Counted from the stretch's first letter, positions 14,620-20,389 are shown. The stretch: 20,389 nucleotides of DNA from Planctomycetales bacterium (GCA_030673005.1 DAOVFI010000008.1:1-20389), one strand, 5' to 3'. Notes: generated by a model from the sequence alone, not told the origin. Numbers and translations are program-made.

Positions 14620-16185
14620 TTATTCGCCCCCTGACGGCGCTGATCCGGTTACTTCCACCCACTTCGGCCTATTCGCAATTTCCGGCAGGACAAACAGAAC
14701 CGACCCGTCAGTCAGCCGCAGCAGGTTTCGCAGGGCCAGACCTTCGGAATTGGCCGTTACGTCCGAGTTCCATCTTCCCGCAACGCGGATTACCGCACCA
14801 GCCAGACCCATATCGTCCGGCACGAGCATAAACCGGCAGTGACCGGCCTTGGCCCGCAGGCAATAACAGCCCTGGGACTGGTCAAAGCCGTCGCCGTCCG
14901 TATCGCCTTCAGCCTCATCCAATCCGCCAATGCGTATTTTGACCCGACCTGGTCCGGCGTAATTCGCCTCGTACCTTTTCCTGTGCGTCGTTTCGGGCGC
15001 AATCAAAAAACTCCACCGTCCCACTGATCCGGCAAATTGCCTCTCATGCCTGACCCGACCACGCCGACCATCCGAAAAAACCGCCTCCTGCGGGACGGTG
15101 ATCCGCACCGACGAGATAACCTTACCGCCGGCATTGTTTATTGTTACGTCGGTTACCCAACGCCCGTCGCGGTAAAACGTGTATTCCCAGTGAATCCGAC
15201 GGACCGACATCGAGAGCCACTGACCTGCCGATTCGGGGAAATACCAGGTATTGGACAACCGGAGTCGAATGGCGTTATTTTCCAGTATTTTCGCTTCCCC
15301 AATCCTTCGCCGCCCCATTATTTCCAGAGATTCCCGCAGCAGCGACCCGTCCTCCGGGGAGGCGAGACGAATGTCCGCTGCCAGTTTAATAATCGCCTGG
15401 TCCGCTCCAAGACGCCACAGTCCGTCGTTACTCTGGCTTATCCGAACGGGCCTGGCCCGATGCCGAAGGAACAGGATGTAATCCAACCCGTTCTTGAAAA
15501 GCCGCATCCCCTCGGGCAACGGAGCAATCTCACGCCGATTGTCTATCAACATGATGTCGTCGATATTTATACACACCGGTTCCCTTGAGGCGGGAAACCG
15601 CAGACTGATCGACCGCACGTCGCGTGTGTCGAAATCCTTCATCGTCTTGAGCCGCTGAAGGTCGATCAGGACGTTGTTCCATCCCGGCCTCAACAGTACA
15701 GGGCCCGATTCCCAGCCCGCCCGATCCGTCGAAATGCGGACCGTCAGGTCGTCACGGATATTCCTGCTGTAAATTGCCAGCATCAACAGTGTGTAACGCG
15801 AGAAGTCGTACGCCACCGGAAGGCGATAGACAAGAGCGGACGCCGGCGGCAAGGTTGCTTCCATCGCTCCGGCGCCGGTGCGCGTGATATTGACGACGAA
15901 TTTCCGTCGCCCGGCGGCGGGCAGGATAGAGAAATGACGAACCTGATTATGCCCTCGCCGTATCGAAACCTTCGAAAATCGCCCGCCCGGCAGAGGTGAA
16001 TCCTCGAAATCCGCCAGCGAAACGAACCTTCCGGTTACCGTTTCGGCATACGCCCGGGCCTGCTGAACCGGAAGAGGCCCGATATGGAATTCCTCACTGT
16101 TCTTCCGGATTTCGTCCTGCCCGCCCCGGCGGCAACCCGCCACCGCTACCAGCATAACCAGAACAATCGCCGTCCTGTTCATCAT
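14620..16185 (-). CDS. Lipoprotein of unknown function with a calcium-loop-like motif
   Basis: A 521-residue predicted lipoprotein: the signal peptide MMNRTAIVLVMLVAVAGC gives a lipobox with Cys18. I do not recognise the family. Residues about 110-220 look like a carbohydrate-binding jelly roll (YDFSRYTLLMLAIYSRN, RPGWNNVLIDLQRLK, ISLRF, ending INIDDIMLID), a pattern common in planctomycete polysaccharide-handling proteins. A central region of about 180 residues is beta-rich. Near residue 430 the motif GDTDGDGFDQSQGCYCL has DxDxDG spacing like a dockerin or EF-hand calcium loop, followed by two Cys. No catalytic motif is seen. Two start ATGs are adjacent and no ribosome binding site is evident. 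The gene is bracketed by direct repeats (14579-14609 and 16225-16255). Its closeness to the export operon suggests a glycan-related role, which is inference only. Confidence 0.8.
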   Translation of the reverse strand: MMNRTAIVLVMLVAVAGCRRGGQDEIRKNSEEFHIGPLPVQQARAYAETVTGRFVSLADFEDSPLPGGRFSKVSIRRGHNQVRHFSILPAAGRRKFVVNITRTGAGAMEATLPPASALVYRLPVAYDFSRYTLLMLAIYSRNIRDDLTVRISTDRAGWESGPVLLRPGWNNVLIDLQRLKTMKDFDTRDVRSISLRFPASREPVCINIDDIMLIDNRREIAPLPEGMRLFKNGLDYILFLRHRARPVRISQSNDGLWRLGADQAIIKLAADIRLASPEDGSLLRESLEIMGRRRIGEAKILENNAIRLRLSNTWYFPESAGQWLSMSVRRIHWEYTFYRDGRWVTDVTINNAGGKVISSVRITVPQEAVFSDGRRGRVRHERQFAGSVGRWSFLIAPETTHRKRYEANYAGPGRVKIRIGGLDEAEGDTDGDGFDQSQGCYCLRAKAGHCRFMLVPDDMGLAGAVIRVAGRWNSDVTANSEGLALRNLLRLTDGSVLFVLPEIANRPKWVEVTGSAPSGGE

Positions 16186-16204
16186 GGCCGTAATAATACA
16201 CCCG

Positions 16205-16290
16205 TGTAGGCTGGGCCGACAGGCAAAAGGTGGGCCTCCGCTGCGCTCCGACCCAGCCTACCAGGCAGGCTGGTCCGACAGGCCCCCGAT
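16205..16290. repeat. Palindromic repeat cluster with a second GGTGGGCCTC copy
   Basis: GTAGGCTGGG (16205-16214) and CCCAGCCTAC (16252-16261) are inverted ends around a block, 16225-16255, shared with 14579-14609. A partial repeat of the left end (caggctggtccgacaggc) follows at about 16264-16281. The cluster fills the gap between two minus-strand genes. Confidence 0.75.
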
Positions 16291-16291
16291 A

Positions 16292-17038
16292 TCATCGTGC
16301 AAGTCGGTTTTCGGGTCCCGTCACCCAGGATGCGACGTACCTGGCGACGAAGCGGGAACTGGTGCAGTCCATATGTCGGCCGTTGTTGCCGTAATGCATC
16401 ATCTCCCTTCTCCACGGGACCTGGTGAAGACCCGGCGGATTCTTCTCGAAGCCTTTCAGCCCGGCAGAGCTCGCTCGCCCGCCGTCCACGTTGCCGACAA
16501 AGAGCGTCGCGCCCAGAATTTCGTCACGCTCTGAGTAGAAGTTCACGATACCTTTACGGCAATGCTTCAGGGGTTTGGAAAGGTTGAAGTTTCCCGAAAT
16601 GCTTGCCGCCAGAAGGATCAGTCCGTCGATCTTGCGCCCTTTTTCCATCGCATCGGCTGTAAGAACAGCCATGCCGCCGCCGCCGCTGTGCCCGATCAAC
16701 CAGACGGGCTTGCCCGGATGGGCGTCCTGGTAGTTGGCGATCATCCGGGCGATGTTCCCCGCAATCAGGCGATTTCCGACAAAGTCGGTCTGGTTCAGGA
16801 TCATACCGGCCAGAGGTATAGGACGCCCCCATCGATATATCGGCAGGGCGGCGGTTACACCGGCCTTGAGAAGCCCGCGACGGATGCTGTAACTGTTAGG
16901 CCCCTCGCCCTCGATGCCCGGCAGGATAACTACCAACCCGTTATTGAGCCGTTCGGGGGTAACGAATTCCTTATTGGTCTCGGAACAGCCCGTAACCGCT
17001 GAAACCGCCAAAGCCAGCATAATCGCCGCGATTTTCAT
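16292..17038 (-). CDS. Alpha/beta-hydrolase-like lipoprotein
   Basis: A 248-residue lipoprotein from the ATG at 17038. The frame continues upstream to 17221, but 17038 has AGGA 10 bases upstream and begins directly with a signal peptide (MKIAAIMLALAVSAVTGC, Cys18). The mature part has an alpha/beta-hydrolase pattern: VVILPGIEGEGPNS as the first strand and oxyanion-type loop, the nucleophile elbow LIGHSGGGG with Ser118, then YSERDEILGA with Asp172 and NNGRHMDCTS with His222, a plausible catalytic triad in the right order and spacing. The substrate is unknown; a lipoprotein of this kind would act in the periplasm or on the outer membrane, perhaps as an esterase or deacylase. It shares strand with the 521-residue lipoprotein but is separated from it by a repeat cluster, so co-transcription is uncertain. 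Confidence 0.85.
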   Translation of the reverse strand: MKIAAIMLALAVSAVTGCSETNKEFVTPERLNNGLVVILPGIEGEGPNSYSIRRGLLKAGVTAALPIYRWGRPIPLAGMILNQTDFVGNRLIAGNIARMIANYQDAHPGKPVWLIGHSGGGGMAVLTADAMEKGRKIDGLILLAASISGNFNLSKPLKHCRKGIVNFYSERDEILGATLFVGNVDGGRASSAGLKGFEKNPPGLHQVPWRREMMHYGNNGRHMDCTSSRFVARYVASWVTGPENRLAR

Positions 17039-17441
17039 AATTGATTTCCTAAAGAGACCCACTTTATGGTCGATTCCGGTTCGCATTTTTTTAAAAACCT
17101 TTCCAACACTGTCAACATCTCCGCCATACCCCGGAGGATTTTCTGCGACCCGCGGACCACCGTGATATATCGGATACCGAGCGAGTCGGCTTGATATTAG
17201 TCTTTTCCGCTTCGCAATCACAATCTTTCTAATAAAATCTCCGTTGATTTCCAGGTATCCGGGCGGTACGAGTAAATAGTATTAAACAGGTTCCGTAAAA
17301 GTCCGAAAATTTTATTGCGTTAAACGGTTTTTGGTCTTGAAATATGCCATTTGACAATCGGAAAATAGGTCGGATTGGAGTCGATTTCCCGAATCCGATG
17401 AGCGAATATATTTCTGTAGGATAGAATGGCAGGGCCGGAAA
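17039..17441. other. Gene-free interval between divergent genes
   Basis: 403 bp between the minus-strand hydrolase and the plus-strand DUF2007-like gene. It is richer in A and T than its surroundings, especially 17210-17420, as expected for divergent promoters. Apart from the candidate at 17088-17115 and a TTGACA at 17351 with no good -10, I see nothing specific. Confidence 0.6.
17088..17115 (-). promoter_or_regulatory. Weak candidate promoter of the hydrolase gene
   Basis: On the minus strand a perfect TTGACA (17115-17110) is followed after 16 bases by TAAAAA (17093-17088), four of six consensus matches. It lies 50 bases upstream of the chosen start at 17038, and a transcript from it would not include the upstream open frame, which supports that start choice. 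Confidence 0.35.
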
Positions 17442-17819
17442 ATGTCAAAGAAACAACGCGACAAGGCAGACGTGGACAAACCTGATGATTATTTGCCTGC
17501 GGTTTATGCCCGTTCTTTCGATCAGGCCGAGTGGTATTGCCAGCTCCTGGAAGACCACGACATCCCGGCGATAATGAACGATGATTACGAACCCCCGTCG
17601 GTCGCCGAGAAGGTCCGGGGTCGTGGAGTGCCTGTTCTCGTACCGGAATCGCTCCTTTCCGACGCACGTGCCTGCATCAGGGAACTGGAAGATATGGGAG
17701 AATTTTCCGCCGATGACGATGACGAGGACGAGGATGAGGAAGAGGGCGAGGGATTCGGTCCGGTCAACGAATTCCACGCAGCCGATGAAAATGTCGAAAA
17801 CGAAGAAGAGGACTTTTGA
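17442..17819 (+). CDS. DUF2007-like protein with an acidic C-terminal tail
   Basis: A 125-residue soluble protein. Residues about 18-85 match the small DUF2007 (putative signal-transducing) fold: YARSFDQAEWYCQLLEDHDI, then PAIMNDD, then GVPVLVPESLLSDARACIRE, the usual pattern of two beta-alpha-beta units with a V.VP...AR...L signature. The last 40 residues are extremely acidic (a run of Asp and Glu around DDDDEDEDEEEGEG) and probably disordered. AGGG lies 7 bases before the ATG. The function of the family is not established. It is a single gene followed by a repeat element at 17837-17962. Confidence 0.8.
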   Translation: MSKKQRDKADVDKPDDYLPAVYARSFDQAEWYCQLLEDHDIPAIMNDDYEPPSVAEKVRGRGVPVLVPESLLSDARACIRELEDMGEFSADDDDEDEDEEEGEGFGPVNEFHAADENVENEEEDF

Positions 17820-17836
17820 TAGTTCTTATTCAAGTT

Positions 17837-17962
17837 AAACTGACCGATTTCGTGGCACGGGCGGGACCTACCTGCCGGTAGGCAGGCGCCCGTGCCACGT
17901 ATTATCGCAACATTCTATTGGAACAGAGTGTACTGCAAATAGTCAGGTAAACCGGTCAGTTT
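17837..17962. repeat. Nested inverted repeat with a GTGGCAC hairpin
   Basis: Outer arms AAACTGACCGATTT (17837-17850) and AAACCGGTCAGTTT (17949-17962) are reverse complements with one mismatch. Immediately inside the left arm is a perfect 13-bp stem, CGTGGCACGGGCG (17851-17863) with CGCCCGTGCCACG (17887-17899). Its loop contains the palindrome CCTGCCGGTAGGCAGG, also found at 3121-3137. The element starts 17 bases after the DUF2007-like gene. There is no T-tract after the hairpin, so its use as a terminator is doubtful. Confidence 0.8.
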
Positions 17963-18060
17963 GAGTTTTTTATACGGTTCGCCAGGGTTCTGCGCTACAC
18001 TTATCAGTGCAGTATGCCGATAGAATAGAAACGCTGATATTGCGGGCTGGGAGAGCAGTA

Positions 18061-18402
18061 ATGACCAAAAAGAAGGCATCCACGGGGAAACAGGGCGATT
18101 CGACCTCAAAGAAGGTTTCTTACGACGGACTCGATCGCCGGTGCGATGATAAGGAACGGCGCGGCGACGTGATGGAGCGACGAGTGGGTCTTCATCGCCG
18201 GCGCGGTCCGGGGCGCCGCCGAAGCGATGAACGACGCGCCGCCGAAGAAGGCGAAATGACGGACGAGCAGTTCGAGTTCCTAATGGCAATCGACCGATAT
18301 AAAAGCCTCAATAACCGCCCCTTCCCCACTTGGACGGAAGTCCTCGAAGTAATCCACGCAATCGGATATAGAAAGGTTGCAGAACCGAAGGATATCCGGT
18401 AG
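18061..18402 (+). CDS. Small Arg-rich conserved planctomycete-type protein
   Basis: A 113-residue protein from the ATG at 18061, chosen because GGGAG lies 7 bases upstream; the frame runs back to 18007 without better support. The N-terminal 65 residues are strongly basic and likely disordered, with RR-containing repeats (LDRRCDDKERRGD, MERRVGLHRRRGPGRRR, DERRA). The C-terminal 45 residues look like a small helical domain: MTDEQFEFLMAIDRYKSLNN, then RPFPTWTEVLEVIHAIGYRK. I associate this PFPTW.EVLEV..LGYRKV ending with short hypothetical proteins in planctomycetes, from memory and not checked. The basic part suggests nucleic-acid binding. It probably forms an operon with the membrane protein 31 bases downstream. 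Confidence 0.75.
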   Translation: MTKKKASTGKQGDSTSKKVSYDGLDRRCDDKERRGDVMERRVGLHRRRGPGRRRSDERRAAEEGEMTDEQFEFLMAIDRYKSLNNRPFPTWTEVLEVIHAIGYRKVAEPKDIR

Positions 18403-18433
18403 AATATTATCAAGCAGGTGGAGTAATCCGGAC

Positions 18434-19078
18434 ATGCTTGGCAGCGAACAATTAAGTCTTGCGGTTCAAGTCGCAGCGGTCGTTGCGCCGGTGGCGGTCT
18501 ATTTTTTGCTTCTGGGACTGCTCAACAGTCAGCCGAACCCCCAGATCATCAGCGCCCGCAGCGATTTCATCCTGCTTAATGCAGCCTTTTTTCCCGTCTT
18601 TTGCGTACCCGTGTTAAGTTACTTCGCCCCTTCGGTCTGGACGCTGCTGGTCGTTGTCGGGGCGCTGCTGGCGTCGGTGCTGCTGCTGGCGCCGCGCCGC
18701 ACGGGCAACTGGGTCGTGTACAACATCACTCTTCCGGCGACGGTCCGGGCCGGTCAGCGGGCGCTGAACTTGATGGGCGAACCGTTCGTCCGACGCGGGC
18801 GAAGGCTCATACTCAACCGGATCGACGTAACACTGCGATTTACCTCCATGCCGCTGCTGAGGAACGTCTCGATCTCGACTGAAGGGGCGAACGCGGCTGA
18901 ATTCAGCAGGGACTTCGAAAAACTGCTGGCGAGCCAACTGGCAACCGTACCGACTACGGCGACGCCAATGGCCGTAACGTTCCTGCTTATCGCCACCGTC
19001 ATGCTCATCGCGCCGCTGGGACTGCTGGCGGACCGGATGCCCGAAATGGTCCGCCTCGTCACCAACCTGATACCATAG
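18434..19078 (+). CDS. Membrane protein of unknown function
   Basis: A 214-residue membrane protein that I do not recognise. I chose the ATG at 18434, which lies 31 bases after the Arg-rich gene and has GGTGGAG upstream with a rather long spacing; the frame extends to 18377 inside that gene. Hydrophobic segments lie at about residues 8-28, 45-62, 65-85 and 180-202. Between the third and fourth is a soluble, basic region of about 90 residues (RAGQRALNLMGEPFVRRGRR, then STEGANAAEFSRDFEKLLAS). No catalytic or transporter motif is visible. Its position suggests co-transcription with the gene before it. After the stop come 780 bases of repeats. Confidence 0.75.
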   Translation: MLGSEQLSLAVQVAAVVAPVAVYFLLLGLLNSQPNPQIISARSDFILLNAAFFPVFCVPVLSYFAPSVWTLLVVVGALLASVLLLAPRRTGNWVVYNITLPATVRAGQRALNLMGEPFVRRGRRLILNRIDVTLRFTSMPLLRNVSISTEGANAAEFSRDFEKLLASQLATVPTTATPMAVTFLLIATVMLIAPLGLLADRMPEMVRLVTNLIP

Positions 19079-19290
19079 GGTCGGCCCTATCCAACAATGG
19101 GGAGATAGAAAAAAAGCGTTTATCGCATTAGGCTACCAGCGGACAGCAGGAACAAGAAGGTCCGGGATTGCTCCAGGCCTTCCCACTGCATCGCAAAAAC
19201 TCAACGAATCAAGCGGATTCGCCTGCGTTTAAAACTCCTTGTGGCCGGGCGAGATCCCGCGCTCCCGCCTTTCGAAGCACTTCCACGACG

Positions 19291-19331
19291 GGTGGCACGG
19301 TCAAGTCGGAGACTTGGCCGTGGTGGGTGCC
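19291..19331. repeat. GTGGCAC hairpin with GGTCAAGTC arms
   Basis: CACGGTCAAGTC (19296-19307) and GACTTGGCCGTG (19311-19322) pair with one G-T wobble around GGA. Outside them GGTGG and GGTGCC extend a weaker stem. The arms differ from those of the hairpins at 3664-3720 and 17851-17899, but the GTGGCAC-type end is shared. Confidence 0.7.
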
Positions 19332-19346
19332 ATTACGGTAGGGTGA

Positions 19347-19384
19347 AGTATTTATCACTCCAAACAGCCGGAGTGAAAAATACT
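19347..19384. repeat. 14-bp stem-loop
   Basis: AGTATTTATCACTC (19347-19360) and GAGTGAAAAATACT (19371-19384) are reverse complements with one mismatch, around the loop caaacagccg. It lies 15 bases after the preceding hairpin, within the element at 19111-19482. The stem is A/T-rich, unlike the surrounding repeats. Confidence 0.65.
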
Positions 19385-19533
19385 ATGTGTGGAAAGACTT
19401 GCTCTTTTCTTGAAGCATACGGCTGAACTCTTACCTACAGGACAACCCGCTGGCAGCTCATAAAGCGATAAACGCGCTTTTTGCCGACCAATAATGGTTC
19501 AAGGGCATATTTCCCACACGTAGGACAAAGATG

Positions 19534-19680
19534 TAGGTTGCGGCAGGTTCTTTTCCTGCACACCGAATCGCCCAATGATTAAATCGCGTGCTTACCATGC
19601 CGTCCAGGCTACGGCAGGCTCCGCCCTGACGAGAGCCTTGGCGAAGGCAGGTGCAGGAAACAGAACCTGCCGCACCCTAC
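19534..19680. repeat. Inverted pair of GCAGGTTC repeats
   Basis: 19534-19564 (TAGGTTGCGGCAGGTTCTTT onward) and 19651-19680 (GTGCAGGAAACAGAACCTGC onward) are copies of the same repeat in opposite orientation, about 86 bases apart. The sequence between them (cgtccaggctacggcaggctccgccctg and following) does not repeat elsewhere in the window apart from short GGCAGG-type words. Confidence 0.75.
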
Positions 19681-19689
19681 CTGCTGCCC

Positions 19690-19724
19690 GGTCTGACCGC
19701 TCCCTGACGGTCGAGGCTCGTAAG
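19690..19724. repeat. Half copy of the GAGCCGCGACCG inverted repeat
   Basis: GGTCTGACCGCTCCCTGACG then GTCGAGGCTCGTAAG corresponds to the right arm region of the element at 1116-1192, with a few changes (for example CGAGGCTC for CGCGGCTC). The left arm is missing here. Confidence 0.65.
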
Positions 19725-19784
19725 ATCGACCACGCATCAAAATGCGTATAGCAACGCTACCGGTAAAAGCGGGTAAGATTCCTC

Positions 19785-19813
19785 TTGATTCTCATCCTCG
19801 ATATCCGTATAAT
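19785..19813 (+). promoter_or_regulatory. Sigma70-type promoter of rpmE
   Basis: TTGATT (19785-19790) is followed after exactly 17 bases by a perfect TATAAT (19808-19813). The expected transcription start is near 19820, about 40 bases before the rpmE start codon. This is the best promoter match in the window. Confidence 0.75.
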
Positions 19814-19859
19814 TTTTTCTTGGTCTTGAATAGAATCGGCAACCAAAGGTAAAAGAGAA

Positions 19860-20084
19860 ATGAAGACAAAAATACATCCTGATTACAAGGACATCACAGT
19901 TACCTGCGCCTGCGGGAATACTTTCGCTACCCGCTCGACCATCTGCAAGGACATCCGCGTTGACATTTGCTCCGCCTGTCATCCGTTTTACACCGGCAAG
20001 CAGAAGTTCGTCGATACCGCCGGGCGGGTCGAGAAATTCCAGAAAAAGTACGGCGGGGATTACTTCAGGAAACCCGAGAATTAG
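19860..20084 (+). CDS. rpmE: 50S ribosomal protein L31
   Basis: A 74-residue protein matching bacterial L31 along its length: MKTKIHPDYKDITVTCACGN at the start, RSTICKDIRVDICSACHPFY in the middle and the family's FYTGKQKFVDTAGRVEKF. Cys16, Cys18, Cys37 and Cys40 are the zinc-binding positions of the C+ form, so this is the zinc-containing version. L31 sits at the bridge between the ribosomal subunits. It has its own promoter (19785-19813) and terminator (20101-20140). prfA follows, the usual rpmE-prfA neighbourhood in many bacteria. No strong ribosome binding site is seen; the AGG in aaaggtaaaag is the best candidate. Confidence 0.97.
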   Translation: MKTKIHPDYKDITVTCACGNTFATRSTICKDIRVDICSACHPFYTGKQKFVDTAGRVEKFQKKYGGDYFRKPEN

Positions 20085-20100
20085 CGCTGCGACATCATGA

Positions 20101-20140
20101 AACGCCGGTAGCAGTATTTCTGCGCCGGCGTTTTGTCTTT
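20101..20140 (+). terminator. Intrinsic terminator of rpmE
   Basis: AACGCCGG (20101-20108) pairs exactly with CCGGCGTT (20125-20132) across a 16-nt loop, and the stem runs into TTTTGTCTTT. It begins 16 bases after the rpmE stop codon, which separates rpmE from prfA transcriptionally, at least in part. Confidence 0.75.
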
Positions 20141-20192
20141 CAATAAACGCTGATTCCTGAATTGAAAAGACAATGATACATGTTTTTTCAAT

Positions 20193-20224
20193 TCTCTGTG
20201 AACTCTGTGTCCTCTGTGGTTAAT
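20193..20224. repeat. CTCTGTGTCCTCTGTGGT motif
   Basis: The stretch holds three imperfect CTCTGTG units (ctctgtgaa, ctctgtgtc, ctctgtggt), about 9 bases apart. I recall the same string from intergenic regions of several unrelated environmental bacteria, which would make it an interspersed repeat; this is memory, not a search. It lies about 20 bases upstream of prfA. Confidence 0.4.
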
Positions 20225-20242
20225 GAATAATGCGGGCTAAAC

Positions 20243-20389
20243 ATGTCTGAAATCTCACCCAACCTGATTACCAGACTCGACGCCGCAGCCGAGCGTTACG
20301 ACCGATTGGTCGCCGAGATGAACGACCCGGCGGTTGCGACCGACCCGGCCCGCATCGTCTCGGTGTCCACCGAACACGCGCGCCTGGGG
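20243..20389 (+). CDS. prfA: Peptide chain release factor 1, N-terminal part
   Basis: The first 49 codons of an open frame that continues beyond the window. The translation starts MSEISPNLITRLDAAAERYD and continues RLVAEMNDPAVATDPARI, then VSVSTEHARLG, matching the N-terminal helical domain of RF1 (the pattern LxxRYxxLxxxxxDPxVxxDPxR, then SxEhAxL). RF1 reads UAA and UAG stop codons; its GGQ and codon-recognition motifs would lie downstream. The position right after rpmE supports RF1 over RF2. The start ATG has no clear ribosome binding site. Confidence 0.9.
   Translation, partial: MSEISPNLITRLDAAAERYDRLVAEMNDPAVATDPARIVSVSTEHARLG

Larger units (their letters stand above)
19111..19482. repeat. 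372-bp element with imperfect terminal inverted repeats
   Basis: The left end AAAAAGCGTTTATCGC (19111-19126), followed by TACCAGCGG at 19134-19142, is matched by the reverse complement of CCGCTGGCA..GCGATAAACGCGCTTTTT (from 19448 to 19482). The right end has a 2-nt insertion and a few changes, giving termini of about 32-36 bp. No transposase frame lies inside. The size and ends fit a non-autonomous mobile element, or alternatively a long structured RNA. I could not identify target-site duplications. Confidence 0.55.
19079..19859. other. Gene-free interval filled with repeats
   Basis: 781 bp with no supported gene. It holds a large inverted-repeat element (19111-19482) with two internal hairpins, an inverted pair of GCAGGTTC repeats (19534-19680), a half copy of the GAGCCGCGACCG repeat (19690-19724) and the rpmE promoter (19785-19813). 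The short open frames here overlie repeats. Confidence 0.65.

Noticed and set aside
17039..17221. Upstream extension of the hydrolase lipoprotein
   Set aside because: The signal peptide and lipobox begin at 17038, which has AGGA upstream and a promoter candidate between the two possible starts.
19241..19426. 61-codon plus-strand frame
   Set aside because: It runs through two hairpins of the 19111-19482 element and has no coding character.

Overview
The window looks like a piece of a planctomycete chromosome, probably of the Phycisphaerae or a related class. The evidence is two secreted proteins ending in PEP-CTERM signals of the planctomycete type (PEPA(T/S)L, a hydrophobic stretch, then RRRR), an exosortase locus, a small Arg-rich protein with a PFPTWTEVLEV-type C-terminus that I associate with planctomycetes, and many palindromic repeats between genes. 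The assignment is inference; no rRNA gene is present to settle it.

Layout. 1-2663 holds a kelch-repeat PEP-CTERM protein (+), a small membrane-anchored protein with an acyl-carrier-protein-like domain that has lost the phosphopantetheine serine (+), and a second PEP-CTERM protein (-) with a good sigma70-type promoter and a leader of about 160 nt. 2664-3745 is repeat-rich and carries tRNA-Thr(TGT) followed by tRNA-Tyr(GTA) on the minus strand. 3746-14223 is one five-gene minus-strand operon, read in the order Wza-like SLBB outer-membrane lipoprotein, exosortase, EpsI-domain protein, giant 1496-residue TPR protein, and Wzz/BY-kinase-like protein. Two of its junctions are ATGA overlaps. 14620-17038 holds two minus-strand lipoprotein genes: a 521-residue protein of unknown function and an alpha/beta-hydrolase-like protein. 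17442-19078 holds three plus-strand genes: a DUF2007-like protein with an acidic tail, the small Arg-rich protein, and an unrecognised membrane protein. 19079-19859 contains repeats only. The window ends with rpmE (ribosomal protein L31) with a clear promoter and terminator, and the start of prfA (release factor 1).

How the parts fit. The five-gene operon looks like an exopolysaccharide export and PEP-CTERM sorting module. The exosortase would process and sort PEP-CTERM proteins such as the two at 5-1063 and 1857-2663. The EpsI-domain and TPR proteins are usual companions of exosortases, and the Wza/Wzc-like pair would form an envelope-spanning export machine. No glycosyltransferase or flippase is present, so the polysaccharide must be made elsewhere or the module has another role. 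The Wzc-like protein has Arg where the Walker A Lys should be.

The most unusual non-coding feature is a set of interspersed palindromes. One family shares a core like GCAGGTTCTTTTTCCTGC (five copies). A second set of hairpins shares GTGGCAC-type ends but has unrelated arms, and twice sits inside the loop of another inverted repeat. The 521-residue lipoprotein gene lies between two direct copies of a roughly 31-bp repeat.
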